Counted from the stretch's first letter, positions 1-11,670 are shown. The stretch is 64,000 nucleotides of DNA from Galeruca laticollis (GCA_963921935.1 OY998179.1:56712222-56776221), one strand, 5' to 3'. A program made the numbers and translations. The notes: generated by a model not told the origin, from the letters alone.

Positions 1-100
1 TGTAGATGATTCTGGGGCGAAAGTATAGTAAACAGTGGTGTGGAGGTGTAACTTCAGCAAATCTGCGAACGCAGTCGGAAATGACGACCTCATGCATGAT
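1..100 (+). repeat. Left terminal inverted repeat
   Basis: It pairs with about 3365-3466 in inverted orientation with scattered mismatches and small indels. It is followed by tgtcat-type subterminal repeats up to about 135. Confidence 0.65.
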
Positions 101-754
101 CTGTCATATGTCATGTGCCAGCTGTCATGTGTTAGATTAGATTAGGTTTAAACGGGGTTAGAATGTACTGAAACTTAAGGTTTATTGTGCCCCCCTTCCC
201 CGCTATCAGAGCTGTTCTCGCTACTATTACGGCTCGCCTTCCAGTTCCAGGGTTCTAATAAAATCTAGTTTATGGTGGTCCGATGCATTTCTTGCGTTGG
301 CTTGCAATGGCGAGGCATTCTAGAACAAGTGATCCGGAGTGTCATCCTCCTCCCAACAGAATATACACTCGTCAATTTCTGCTAGACTTATTCTCATTAG
401 GTGCTTCCTAAGGCGGCAGTGTCCTGTATGGAAGCCCGTGAGGAGATGTAGTTTGTTTTACCGAAATCCAAATATTTTTTGGATCTAGCAGTGTCAAAGC
501 TCCGCAGGAACTTTTTGGAATGTTCCCAGCCCGGGAAGGCACCGCCAGAGTGTTTCTCCTTCGGTTTGCTCTTTCCTCCGAAACTCTTTCTTATAGGAGC
601 ATTTTCGTACACTACAGAAAGGCTCCAGGTCAATAAAGGGCGTTTGTGCTCCTTTCATGGCCTCTTCATTTTCCGTGATTCCCGAGTGGCCAGGAACCCA
701 GGCAAAAGAGACCCTGGTATTCTTGCCTAATTCATCAAGTTTTCTTCGGCACTC

Positions 755-1183
755 TCATGCCAACTTTGAGTCAATGACATGGGAGCTCAATGCTTTGATA
801 GGTGCTTGACTGTCAGAATGGATCAATATGTCACATTTCTGATAGTTTCTTTCGAGGTTCATTTCCACGCATCTTTCGATCGCAAGTATTTCTTCCTGAA
901 AGACGCTCGGGAAGGAGCCTAACGATAACGAGCATCTGGTGTCAGGCCCAAATACTCCAGCGCCTGCTCCAGTGGTGGTTTTTGATCCATCTGTATACCA
1001 TCTAATGGTGTTTTCTTTGAGAGTTTGGGTGGCGTATTCCCTTTCCCAGTATCTCCTTTTATTTAGCAACGTAGTGAAATTCTTTTCGATACTTACTTTC
1101 CTAATCATTTCGTCACTGGGAAGATTCGCTGATGAAATGTATTTTGTTAGAGGACCATGCTCCCTGATTCTTAATACTCTCAT
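755..1183 (-). pseudogene. LINE RNase H domain fragment
   Basis: The open frame contains WYTDGSK followed by GAGAGVFG, the first strand and catalytic Asp of an RNase HI fold. It then has FQEEILAIERC, which supplies the conserved Glu, and ILIHSDSQAPIKAL, which supplies the next Asp. These are hallmarks of the RNase H domain found after RT in some LINE clades, where it removes RNA from the RNA-DNA hybrid. The frame ends soon after the third motif. The last part of the domain may lie in another frame below 755. Fragment of the LINE at 135-2968. Confidence 0.75.
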
Positions 1184-1344
1184 TGCCTGACCCTTCCTTA
1201 GATATTCTAAGAATTGCCTCTTGGGCAGATCTTTCTATCACCAGATGTGGAGTTATGAGATACGAGATGAGGGTCTTCCTCATGCTGTACTGATTTAGTT
1301 TGTATGCCAAACTATTGCCCAATACGCAATTGCTGTTCTCACAA

Positions 1345-2965
1345 TTATGGCGTATATCTATCGCAGTATTTTTGGGTTACAGCCCTAATCTTCCTGTACG
1401 CCATCAAAGCTTTTATTGCTTTACTAGCAGTTATTTCAACAAGCTTATTCCATAGAAGCTTACTGTCTAGGGTTATCCCTAGATAATCAACTTCTGATTT
1501 CCATCCTATGATTTCCCCGTTTAAAGATAGGAGTTTCATGGCTGGAAGTGTTCTTTTCCGGTTAAATAGAATTACTATGGTTTTGCTAGGGTTATTGTTC
1601 ACCCCCACTGACAAGCACCAGTGATCCATAATTCTGAGGCCCTTTTGTAATAAATCATACAAGGAGCTCCCGACTATTAAAACTATATCATCAGAATAGC
1701 CCATACAATCGAAACCAAGCTCCGTTAGCCAGTAGAGCAACTCATCTACTACGAGGCTCTATAGAAAGGGAGATATCACTACCCTTAAGGTGTCCCGCGA
1801 GTGACTTTAACTGAGGTGGTTTGATTCCCCAACTGTGTCTGAGCTATCCTCGTCGTCAACAACTCAGACATCCATTATACAATCGTTTCATTTACTCCTC
1901 TCGAAATTGCCTTTGACTATTAAAACTATATCATCAGAATAGCCCATACATTCGAAACCATGCTCCAGTAGCCAGTAGAGCAACTCATCTACTACGAGGC
2001 TCCATAGAGAGGGAGATATCACTCCCCCTTAATGTGTCTCTCGAGTGGCTTTAACTGAGGTGGTTTGATTCCCCACCTGTGTCTCAGCTATCCTGGTCGT
2101 CAACAACTCATACATCCATTATACAATGATTTCATTTACTCCTCGCCTTTTCAGTGCTTCTTTGACAGACACATGAGTTGTGTTGCCAAAGGCCCCAGAT
2201 ATATCCAGGAATGCGCACATTGAGATTTCTTTGTTTGTTCACAGTTCTCTGGATGACTTCGGTCAGCTGATACAGAGCCGTCTCAGTTGATCGACCCGCT
2301 CTGTAGGCATTCTGATATTTATAAAGTGGTATATTCTCCAGGTTCTCTGTTCTTATGTAGTTATCCACCACTTTCTCCATCGTTTGGAATAAAAACGATG
2401 TTAGGCAGATAGGTGTAAATGATCGGGGATCAGTCCCATCTTTTTTCCTATTTTTGGTATGAATGTTACCCTTGCCGTTCTCCATTTTCTAGGTATTAGA
2501 CCCACTGCTAGACTGCTTCTTGTAATATTCAACAGGTGAGGAAGAATCTCCTCTTTCCCTTGCTGTAACAGTGCTGGAAATATCCCATCCACTTCTGGTG
2601 ATTTATATGGTTGAAAGGTACTTATTGCCCATTCCAACCGTAGTCTGGTAAATATTTTCTTAGCAATCTTCTTAATCTTCCTTGCGGGATTTTTTGGTGT
2701 AATTCATTGCTATTTCTGTGCTGGTTCACTACCTGGAAAGTGGGTTCTAAGAAGATGAATCGATCGTTCCTCTTCACCTTCCGTGTATGATCCGGCTGGC
2801 TTTTTCAGCGACATTGTGGTGTTAATTCCCCAATTTGCCATGACCTTTTGTAGTCTTTTGGGCTTCCTAATCTCTTTATTGTACTGAGCTTCTCAGTGTA
2901 CCTACCCCTGCCAATTACCGTCATGTTTGGCTCTAATAAAGAGCCGACGGACCTCTTTTCTGAGG
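1345..2965 (-). pseudogene. LINE reverse transcriptase, broken, with duplicated palm
   Basis: The N-terminal part (2637 downward) shows KSPEVDGIFPALLQQG and PRKWRTARVTFIPK, typical of LINE RT motifs 1-2. The next frame holds an AFRAGRSTETAL-like stretch. The palm motif appears as GYSDDIVLIV (YADD equivalent) twice, about 1689-1700 and 1932-1943, because of a ~243-bp tandem duplication. The C-terminal part (1740-1345) has the thumb-like WCLSVGVNNNPSKT and YLGITLDSKLLW. Upstream (2965-2640), degenerate sequence still resembles the linker before LINE RT. At least two frameshifts separate the blocks, so there is no functional product. Confidence 0.7.
1672..2144. repeat. ~243-bp tandem duplication inside RT
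   Basis: Bases 1672-1900 recur at 1915-2144 at an offset of 243-244, with about a dozen substitutions. Both copies encode the YSDD active-site segment on the minus strand. The divergence shows the duplication is not a recent assembly artefact. Confidence 0.85.
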
Positions 2966-2967
2966 TT

Positions 2968-3466
2968 TGACAGGTTGTCATCTGTTATATGTCATCCATT
3001 ATCTATGTTCTCTATCATTCTGTCATTCATGATGTGTCATGCATCATCCATCATGTGTCATATATGCACTGTGTTATATGTAAGCTGTCATCCATCATAT
3101 GTTCTGTCATGTGTTATGTTTCATCCATCATGTATTTTGTGTAATCTATTATGTATTCGAGTCATCATATATTCTGTACGATCGATCTTATGACATCAGC
3201 TTGATAGAGGATAGATGACACAGAACAAATGAAGCATAACAGATGCCACATAATGGATGACGGATGACATAGAACACAGAACATTAGATGAATGACAGAT
3301 GATTCACAACATAGATAATGGATGACAGATGACATAAAATATCTGATATAAACGATGGATGACTGACGACGTCATTTCTGACTGCGCGCGCAGCTTTGAT
3401 AACGTCACACCCCCACCACTGCTTACGTCACTTTCTCCCCAGAATTACTCACCATCATCTACTAAA
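2968..3466. repeat. tgtcat/atgaca subterminal palindrome and right inverted repeat
   Basis: From 2968 to about 3190 the strand is rich in tgtcat, catcca and tgttat words. From about 3200 to 3360 the same words appear as reverse complements (atgaca, tggatg, ataaca), so the region can fold on itself around 3195. The last ~100 bases are the right terminal inverted repeat. The short degenerate repeats resemble satellite-like subterminal arrays of foldback elements. Confidence 0.55.
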
Positions 3467-3855
3467 ATATTCAACAATTCAATTTTCTACATTCGCCTTT
3501 CAAATTAGTTAAAATAAATATCTACATAGATACATTAAAGCTGAAAAATTAACCACTTATACCAATACCTTATTCAATACCTAGCATAATAAGAACGTGT
3601 GTTGTTAAAAATCAGTTATTAATTTTTCTTCTCTGGTATTAAGACTTCAAAACAATTTTTCATGACAATCGTGATTTACGCAGAGGCTCTTTAATTTCTT
3701 TATTGTTGTCACAGCACTTTTGTGGCAATAAAAATAAATAGTATAAAATTACTAAAGCCCCAAGCATCTCCAATTTAATTACTAAGTAGGACCTTGTCAG
3801 ATAGTTTTTTGAAAAGAACTGTCTGTGGGTATGGTGTACACACTAGATATAAATT
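3467..3855. other. No recognisable gene (AT-rich)
   Basis: AT-rich sequence with stops in all frames. I see no domain, tRNA or clear repeat. Confidence 0.5.
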
Positions 3856-4262
3856 GAGTGAATGTAAACCACGAGTACTCAGTGTGTATATATTTATTAA
3901 AATCCAGCTAAGCGCTTTCGGCCATTAGGCCATTATCAAAACTGTCGTTTGAAATGATATCATTAAAAAAACATTAAAATACCCCTTTAAGAGGGTGTAC
4001 AATTACATTCACGTGATGTGAAATGTAATTGTACACCCTCTTAAAGGGGTATTTTAATGTGTTTTTGAATGATATCATTTTAACCATGACTTAACATCAT
4101 ACATTGTTTCAATTTTGTTAGCTGGAGGTCTTTTGACACCTGTTTAAGGATCTTTTTTTTATGACGACATATTTGATAATGGCCTAATGGCCGGAAGCGC
4201 TTAGCTAGATTTTAATAAATATAAACACACACTGAGTACTCGTCGTTTACATTCACTCAGTT
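3856..4262. mobile_element. Palindromic foldback element (MITE-like)
   Basis: The outer arms at about 3856-3955 and 4168-4262 are near-perfect inverted repeats. They share TTGAGTGAATGTAAAC, GAGTACTCAGTGTG and GCGCTT(T/C)CGGCCATTAGG. A second, almost perfect palindrome lies inside at about 3962-4073, centred on CACGTG near 4012, with arms containing TACCCCTTTAAGAGGGTGTA. There is no coding capacity. The arm carries a hammerhead-like core (TTGATAA, GGCC stem, GAAG) on the plus strand at 4173-4197. It is likely a non-autonomous element or inverted dimer of one; the family is unknown. Confidence 0.75.
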
Positions 4263-5502
4263 TTTAAATAACCATAAATGTGCATATTCCAATGTTTTAG
4301 TGTTATGTTTGGACATGTGATACAAATTCACATACCCAAAAATTGTGGATGGATCTGATTTATATATGTATCTAATATAAAAGGTACCTAAATTCAATTC
4401 AGAAATACATATTATGAGTGGAATTCTCAGGAGTAGCCTACATATTGGTTGCATTCAACTTTAGGTGGAATTTTCCATTTCACTGTACGAAGTGTAGTTC
4501 GAAAAGCTCCTGAGGAGCTGTATTGTAGTTAGTATCTAATAACTGACTTAGTAATTTTAATGCAGTGATGAGATAGAACTGAAAAAAATTACTCATATCT
4601 GTTTAAGGAAATGTTGCATTTAACTTATTCAGATATTTACTACATGGATCATTATCTACAGAATTCTATTAATAGATAAATCGGGATTGAATAGAAAACT
4701 ATTTTTACGAGTTTTTGTTCTAATTTTATTTTAAAAAGTTCTTCAGTTAAGTACAATCTGTATACATTAATACGGAGAGAAGAATATGAAGTTACCTGGT
4801 TGCCTGTAGTACGTTACACAGATAGAAGTGAACAAAAATCCTATCAAAGGGGTTACTCTGTTTTTAGTTAAAGCCCATATCACAATCAAAAAAGTAAAAG
4901 AGTGGAATGGCAGAGCGATAATTTTTTCAATAGAGCCCCGTATTTCCAAATTGAATATTCACAAAGCACCATTTGTAAACCATTTGAAATGTACATTCCG
5001 ATTATCGAGGTTTTACCTGCTTGCTTGGAAATGGATCTCTTTAAAAGGAATCATGGAATAACCAAATGATCAAATTAAAAAAGGTTGTGTTTGTCAGCGG
5101 AAACTGAAACGGATATTATGATGGATTTCGTAGATCGTTTATTGACTGGACGGTGTATGCAGTGGGAGCTTTAACTCGTACAGCTTTTGTCGACAAGTTT
5201 CCAGTTCGTTTCATTTAGTATTTTGCATGTAGATATATATAAAAATCTCATTTTATTTAACGATATTGAAAATTTTGGGGCCAAAGTTAGTCAAAACTCT
5301 TTTGAATCATCTTCTTTGGGAACATATCATAATATCCGTAAAAATGAATTTGTATCTGATGTATATAGAATGGATATATTATCATTTTTATATACATAAC
5401 TTGATTGAAATTCTGAGGAAAAAGAACATTTAGGGATAATGGAAATACTAACAAAAAAACTATACTGTATCTGAAATCAATATACATTATTTGTCTGATA
5501 GG
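4263..5502. other. Intergenic, no supported gene
   Basis: Short open frames here (60-77 residues) have no recognisable domain and low-complexity composition. I see no repeat structure or RNA gene. Confidence 0.5.
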
Positions 5503-7444
5503 GGATAGGCAAATTCCCTCCCAAGAAAAAAGGGGTCAAAAATAACTGTTAAATTCGGTCCATAATTTTGTTTTTACCTGAAACTGTATAGGTAAATTCG
5601 GTCCCGGGTAAAATATTTCAAGATTGGACCAGTGCAATAAAACTGTAATATTGAATTATTTTAGTTTTATTAAATTAAATAAAAATATTTACATTGTTGA
5701 CAAAGTTTACATAAACGGAATTGATATATATTGTTTATACCTATAAAAATATAACATATTACATACAATTATATATTTAATAATATTAAGAAACCAAATT
5801 TTCGAAAATTACATAATATTGTATACCTAATAATTGAACGCCACAGTGAAATGAGACACATTTAATAAAATGCAAACGACTTATTTCGTTTTTCGTATAT
5901 GATTCAATCATTTTGGTAATAAATTTTTGACGGTTTCTAACTTTACTATCGGTAATTTTAGTATTCAAATGTTCACTTTGTAATTTTACAGAAGTTTCGA
6001 TTTGAAACTCTTTAAGTTTATTAATAAAAACAAAAATGTTTGGATGAGACTTGTAAAACGAATCGTTAAATTGTCGATGGAAAGATTCGCATGTATTCGT
6101 AGTCCGTGTAAGTTCTGCTAAGTTTGTAGCCCAAAGTGAAGGAGGGAATAGTGACTCCTCAGATATGTAATTATCAATAAAATAATCGGAATACATGTGA
6201 ATATTTTCATCGTCTGGTGCTATTGAGAGCAGATCGAATACAAAACAATCGCTGATTTCTACAGGATTTGAGAAAGTTAGGGTAAAAGTCATTTTTAGCC
6301 ACCGCCCCGCATCGGAACATTCATCTTTGTAGGCAGATATTAAACCAATCTGCTGAATTTTTCTATACCATGCCTGCAAAAGATGAAATCGACATCAGAT
6401 TATTTGAGCTAATGGCCAAACTTGTTCTACAGCATTATGGATACCTTTTTCAAAATCGATTACAATTTCAGAAATATCTAATCTAACACTATTTTTGATG
6501 CAGATCTCTGTTACAATATTAAATAATTTTTGGTACGTTTGACTCCGTTTGTTGGGTAATAGAGAAAAAATCACAGGATTATAGTGGCCGTTATAATAAC
6601 CGTGTATCGTAAAAAACTGACAAAAAAATTGTGGGCAGTAATTAAATGTTCCATCTAAATATATTCGTCTGACTTTTCCGATAAATTGAATATTTGATTT
6701 ACAAGAAAAGACGGCGATTTGATCAGCTGCATCAGTAAAATTCAAAAAATGTTCAACTCTGGATGTTTCAATGTTGATCTTCGCCAGAGTGTCGAAAGTT
6801 TGTTGAATACTTGTTGGCAATTGTGGAAGCAGTTTTCGACGACCATTGTACAAATTCTTCCTTATTAACGCAACGTCTGACGTATTGATCGTTGAAGGCA
6901 CATTTTCTTGAAGCTCCCGGCGGATGATTTTTGCAGGCTTCTCCAATAAATCATCAATAGTCTTTCTTTTACAAGAAGTGCTTACAATTTGGCGGTTCAA
7001 CTGTTCCACATTTGCATTATGGCAATGATCCTTTACATGCTTTGTAACAGTTACATTGTCCACTTCACCCATACTAAGCAAATAATATCTACACTTTTTA
7101 TTTATACACGTCCACCGCTTTTCACCACTATTTAAAAAAAATTGAAAACTATACTTATAGTTATTTATAACTACTATACGCTTTCCTTTTTCACTCAAAA
7201 TAATTTCAAGATCCATGGTGCCAGACTACAAAGAATACTTGAATTGACTAATATGTAAACTGGGGAAACATACGCAACTAAATGGTTCATATTTCAATCC
7301 ATTTCATGTATTTATATTATTCATTTACCTACCAATTGCTACTATTTTCGGAAAAGCCCATACTTACCATAATTACTTCATTCTACAAAAGAGATTAAGC
7401 TCCTTAGTATCGTAAAACTCTGGTTGGGAGGGAATTAACCTACC
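5503..7444 (-). mobile_element. MULE-type DNA transposon with terminal inverted repeats
   Basis: GGATAGGCAAATTCCCTCCC at 5503-5522 is matched in inverted form at 7425-7444 (GGGAGGGAATTAACCTACC), giving ~22-bp imperfect terminal inverted repeats around one transposase gene on the minus strand. Internal copies of TAAATTCGGTCC near the left end may be subterminal motifs. I could not define a convincing 8-10 bp target duplication, so the outer limits are approximate by a few bases. Confidence 0.7.
5786..7216 (-). pseudogene. MULE-like transposase with FLYWCH-type zinc domain, one nonsense codon
   Basis: The N-terminus (residues ~1-70) has GEKRWTCINKKCRYY followed by KHVKDHCHNA, a FLYWCH-like C2H2 zinc domain used for DNA binding. 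The middle has IYLDGTFNYCPQFFCQ, supplying the first catalytic Asp, then PVIFSLLPNKRSQTYQ and a VIDFEKGIHNAVEQVWP block with the second Asp, both typical of the MULE DDE domain. The C-terminal half continues in the same frame with AWYRKIQQIGL and TNTCESFHRQFN. The only interruption is TGA at 6397-6395, where the family normally has Gly before CRFHLLQ. Total length is 476 codons, close to family size. It starts at ATG 7216. Inactive unless the stop is read through, but evidently young. Confidence 0.85.
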
Positions 7445-7966
7445 GATAAAAGGGTAGGTTGTTAACATTGGGTTCCAACTAATTAATTGTTCCAGAGTAG
7501 GGAACGAAACATCTCAAGAAAACCTTGACAATAATTATCGAATGTCTCTTGGTAATATATTCTGTAAAACATAAATTCATTGGAAAATGTTCCATGTGAT
7601 CGCAACTATATGTTGCAATTGTTGTGAGTACTCTTATTTAATCTATGCACTTTGTAGAAAACTGGCAACTGTTGTGAGTTATTTTGTATTTCTCTATGCA
7701 CGACATGAAATGGCGGACGAGCTAGAGGTTACGTTCGGTTTGTGATGTAAAACGTGGAGTTCAGAACAAATGATTGGTGAAAGTAAACAATTGTCTTTAT
7801 ATAAACACAGCATGGTGTAGTCAGTGTGAAAAGAATATAAAAACGTAATAGCAGTGACAATATGAAAGAAAATACAATATTTTGTAGATTAGGTTTATAA
7901 TTGAAAATTAAAATTTTTGGCAAGTTGAAGTTTCTAACAACAACCATTTGCAATGAACATGGAAGG
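7445..7966. other. Flanking DNA before gypsy LTR, no gene
   Basis: No recognisable coding domain. A 19-bp word at 7693-7711 recurs exactly at 20271-20289, where gypsy Y stops being recognisable. Confidence 0.4.
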
Positions 7967-8570
7967 TGTACGAATTCAAAACAAGCTTAAATTCTTCCTG
8001 TGAATCACACAATAATAATATTTATATTCCACCCCTGTATAATAATCATTACACATTTCTATACATACACACATAATTCCTGCTTAAAATTCGTTCATAA
8101 TATCTATTTAACACTTCAAAATCTACAAACATCAATTTTAACCTTATCTTCACATGCAAAATAAATATCTTAAAAACCTTCCTTTCTCTATAACAAAAAC
8201 ATCCTTTTCATGACAAAAAATGACCATAGCCCACGCATAACTCAACCGTCGTTTTCACCGGTTAGAGTTTGAAATCATACAATCCGTTGGCCAATTTCCC
8301 ACGTGATCTCACCTGCTTACACCCACTCTGAGTGCCACATAAATACGGCCCCAACCCAACAATCCCACATTTTCAATCCAATCATCGTAATAAGATGTAG
8401 TTAACGTTCATCTCAAACCGGCGAATTGACCGGCATAATTGGAATATCAATAAGCATTCAGTAGAATCCAATAATGCAATAATAATAAACCTCATAACCA
8501 GTGATTAGTGCATAATTCTTAATTGTTACGCAAACAAACAATACTTATGATAAAACCTGAATAAACATCA
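7967..8570 (+). repeat. 5' LTR of gypsy Y
   Basis: The sequence beginning TGTACGAATTCAA aligns over ~570 bases with 57472-58040 in the same orientation. Shared blocks include CTTCCTGTGAATCA, TATTCCACCCCTGTAT, CACGTGATCTC and TTGACCGGCATAAT. A gag-like reading frame follows downstream, as expected after a 5' LTR. The 3' boundary is approximate, because the second copy diverges after about 58035. Confidence 0.75.
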
Positions 8571-8651
8571 GTGAAAAGTGCAAAGGTAATTGATTTATCA
8601 TTAACTAAGACACTGCGAAACAGAAGGAGTTCTAGCCATTAATTCGGAGAA

Positions 8652-9109
8652 TGTTAAATCAAGTTTCTACAACATATTTTATGGCTACGGATAATGCTGA
8701 AAAGTCTAAATTAGTGAGGACGGCAGTATTAATGCATTGTATAGGTGAAGCTGATGTTGATATAATGAACAATATGGAACTCAGATCATAAGAAATACAA
8801 GACCCAGACCTAATAATGAATACATTAGATGAATAGTTTAACCTAAATCAAATTCTAGTGTTCAAGCACACATATTTAGTACTAGAAATCAACATCCAGG
8901 AGAATATTTTAATGAATATTATGAAGAATTAAAAAGGCTTACTAACAATTGTGAGTTTGGAGCATTTAGAGAGAGATTAATAAAATACCAGATTGTGAGT
9001 TGAGTACATGATCAAAAAACGAGGGATACGGAGTGGAATTTAGATTTAACTAGGGCTGTGTTGATTTGCAGGGCTATAGAGGGAATTAATCAAGATATGA
9101 AACTTATTA
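8652..9109 (+). pseudogene. Gypsy Y gag, capsid-like part
   Basis: Fragmented frames read MLNQVSTTYFMATDNAEKSK, then a block resembling FSTRNQHPGEYFNEYYEEL and LTRAVLICRAIEGINQDMKL. This is the usual Ty3/gypsy Gag capsid pattern (FxxRxQxxGExxxxYxxxL ... CRAxE). There are several stops and frameshifts. The frame runs directly into the TA target site of the pogo at 9110 and resumes after 16785, so the pogo inserted into gag. Confidence 0.65.
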
Positions 9110-9355
9110 CCGTAGAGTGGGGGTACTTTGCCCGCAAAGGTAACTTTGCTCATTAACAAAGAAATTTGGCAACTTCTAATTTATTCCAAAATTTCAAATA
9201 TGATAGACGGGAGAAAGTAGCCAATCGATTAGTAACGGTATTGCGATAGTTCTCGCCGACAGGCAGCAGTGAACAAGTGGTTTTGGCGCTTAAAATATTT
9301 TTGTAAGTATTTACGTATTTAGAATACCTAACTTCTGAGGTATATCGGGTCGCTA

Positions 9356-11668
9356 TAGTCTATTTCTTAATGTCTGACAGCACAGTGGCCTCATTAAATA
9401 TTCAAATAGAAAATTATCTCTTACAGAGTGTTCCTAAGAATTTTACAAGTAAATACCAAAATTCTAATGCAAAACAAGTAGGTGTCTGCATAAGTTATCT
9501 GTACATCCCTGTTTCAGCTCAAAATACAAAATGGTAATAAATCTGAACAATGCCAGCAAAAGGATAAACAGTGCGGCAGTGGCGGAGATTACGATATTAG
9601 TTCATTTTGCTTATTTAATTAGAGTCGGTCCACATTACAGTTGGAATAAAATTCATTCGTTTAGGCCTATTAACAAGTTATATTTTCATTTTTATTAAAT
9701 TAAATTAATTGAAGAAAATATAGTTCAATTCTCATAATTCAAATTTATTGACAATGAATTAATGTATACTAAGTAAAGTAAACATACCATTTATAGGAAA
9801 TATAAAATTCAATCTATAGTATCATCCTCTTCGCTGGCCATACAAGAATCATCCGAAGACTCGTCGAGAGAGATCACTATCGGTTCTATAGTTTGTTCTA
9901 TGAGGTTATCTAAAACCCACATTTTCTCTTCCTCTTTAATTACATGATTCACAGCATCTCTCCAGTTCTCTTCAGTTATTGTTGTCAATGAGTACTTCAT
10001 TAGTTCACAAACATCTTTCATTTCAAATGTTTTATTATGTCTAGCTACATAACGTTTCATTTGGGCCCATATTAACTCTATCGCATTTAATTCACAATGG
10101 TATGGCGGCAAAGGAAGTACTGTTATCCCACGTTTCTTGGCTATTTCATCAATAACAAACTTTTTAAATTGTAGCTTGTGATCTGAAGCAACCTTTAAAA
10201 GTTCTTCTTTCAACATATCATCTTCAAATGGTATATCTTTTACGATTAACCAGTTTCTAATATCACCTTTTCTCCAAGAGGTAGATGGAAGATTTTCTGT
10301 TAATCGCGAATGATAAGTGGCATTGTCCATAACGATTACAGCATTATTTGGAATGAATTCGACCATTTGTGTAAAATACATCTGCAGTCATTTCTTCATA
10401 ATAGTCTTTGGTTGATGTTGACTGAAACTCCAGTAAACCACCTTCAACGAACCCTTGATTGCATTCAATATGCGTTATTATTAGTCGGCGACCTTTACCG
10501 ATAGGAGTTTTCAGTCCAGTAGATAAACCTTTTATAAAATATTGACGACTGGTTAGAATACTTTTGTCCTGCCATATTTTTTCACTTAATGTCCTTCATT
10601 GAGCCATGTCTCATCTAGATAATAGATTTGTCTCCCCTCCTGTCTGTATTTTCGGATATCTCGTAAATACTGGCGTCTCCAACATATTATTTCTTCGTTG
10701 CCGATTAGCACTGATATGCGACTTTGCTTCTCCCAAGTAAAATTTAATTTTTGTAATATTTTCCACAAAGTTTATCGCTCTATGTCAGGCAAATTCTCGT
10801 CCCCCCTCACCATTCTTAGAATTCTGTCAAGGGTTGGGATCTCTTTTTTAAAATATAATTCATGTAGTTTTCTCCTTTTTCTATTTTGCAGATGTGCATC
10901 AAGATCAAATGGTTTTCTTCCAGTTGACTTTTTAGGTGGAGATGTATTTCCATTTTTAATCTCTCTTGGAAGCCTGTGAATAGTAGATTCACTAACTCCT
11001 GTCATATTGGAACATGTCGAAACTATATTTCTAACAGTATCGGCCGGCATTTGATGTACAACAGCATCATGCACATTAAACAATACAGTCTTCGTTTGTA
11101 AGCTAATCACGCTCTTACACTTTACCGGGGTAAAACTTGAAGACATTTTTCACAACACAGTTAACACTTATGGAACATAAGCGACTCTAAGCAAAACAAA
11201 ATTATACAAATTTGGGCGAGACCAAGTTTCACCGTATATACCTGCAACATTTCTATGTAGTCATTGGGACAATCCGTAGTAGGACCTTATTGTAATGTTT
11301 CTTGTAAATGTTATTATCAACATTTCAAAAATCAGAAAGAATGAATTGATAAATGGTTTGTTAATATGTCTCCCAATAATTGAGCTGCTTAAAATTCTCA
11401 AGATAATTAATGAAATATTCAGTCAGAATAGTTGCGTTACAAGATTATTTCAAAAATTATTTATTGTTTTAACTGTATGTACTCTACAAATATATGAAGG
11501 TCAGTTAGTTGTTTTAACTAACCGAATTTACGTTTATATTACATATCAGATCGGGTATAAAATTAAATAGTAAATAAATTCCTTAGATGAACTGTGACGC
11601 TTATGGTTTACTACCTGACTAGCATCTGTGACCTCTTCGCGTGCTGTCAGTCAATAAAAAACAGACTA
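9356..11668 (-). mobile_element. IS630-Tc1-mariner-type transposon, copy A (Sailor-like)
   Basis: Terminal inverted repeats TAGTCTATTTCTTAATGTCT (left) and TAGTCTGTTTTTTATTGACT (right, reverse complement) continue into TGACAGCAC. TA is present on both sides (9354-9355, 11669-11670). It contains one transposase gene on the minus strand, broken in several places. Copy B at 18277-20131 is the same family in opposite orientation. Copy A is full length (2.3 kb) but coding-defective. Confidence 0.85.
9809..11146 (-). pseudogene. DDE transposase of copy A, DD82E spacing
   Basis: The N-terminus (11146 down) is a helix-turn-helix DNA-binding region (SESTIHRL, then PPKKSTGRKPFD). The catalytic core has YYLDETWLNEGH (first Asp), VIVMDNATYHS (second Asp) and PPYHCELNAIELIW (Glu). 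I count 82 residues between the second Asp and the Glu, which matches the DD82E group I know as Sailor and is far longer than the 34-41 of common Tc1/mariner. Compared with copy B there is a nonsense codon near 10769-10771, another after LNEGH (10586), a 1-bp loss in an A run just after it, and further damage to 10381. The last 190 residues are open and end in an acidic tail. Confidence 0.8.
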
Positions 11669-11670
11669 TA

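Larger units (their letters stand above)
135..2968 (-). mobile_element. Decayed non-LTR retrotransposon (RT plus RNase H), minus strand
   Basis: Reading down the minus strand there are, in order, an RT N-terminal region (about 2965-2132), the RT palm (duplicated, 2144-1672), the RT C-terminal region (1740-1345) and an RNase H domain (1183-755), then a non-coding tail. The RT-RNase H order and the sequence style suggest the I/LOA/R1 group; the exact clade is inference. The endonuclease is missing, so the copy is 5'-truncated near 2968, where tgtcat repeats begin. No clear poly-A remains at the 3' end (about 135). Frameshifts and stops make it inactive. Confidence 0.75.
1..3466. mobile_element. 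Terminal-inverted-repeat element carrying a nested LINE
   Basis: The first ~100 bases match the reverse complement of about 3365-3466: both contain TCTGGGG(A/C)GAAAGT, a GCAGTGGTG-like block and GCAGTC(G/A)GAAATGACG. Just inside both ends are short repeats built on tgtcat/atgaca. Between them lies LINE coding sequence that has no relation to the termini. The left end may be cut by the window edge, so no target-site duplication can be checked. The superfamily is unknown and no transposase is visible, so this is probably a non-autonomous DNA or foldback element that received a LINE. The alternative is two separate copies in opposite orientation on either side of the LINE. Confidence 0.6.

Noticed and set aside
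6380..6397. A tiny intron joining the two halves of the MULE gene
   Set aside because: The gap is far too short for splicing, and both sides are in one frame with family sequence through the stop codon.
11295..11570. 91-residue plus-strand frame in the Sailor-like copy A
   Set aside because: Lies in the non-coding leader of the element and is hydrophobic by AT bias; copy B does not preserve it.
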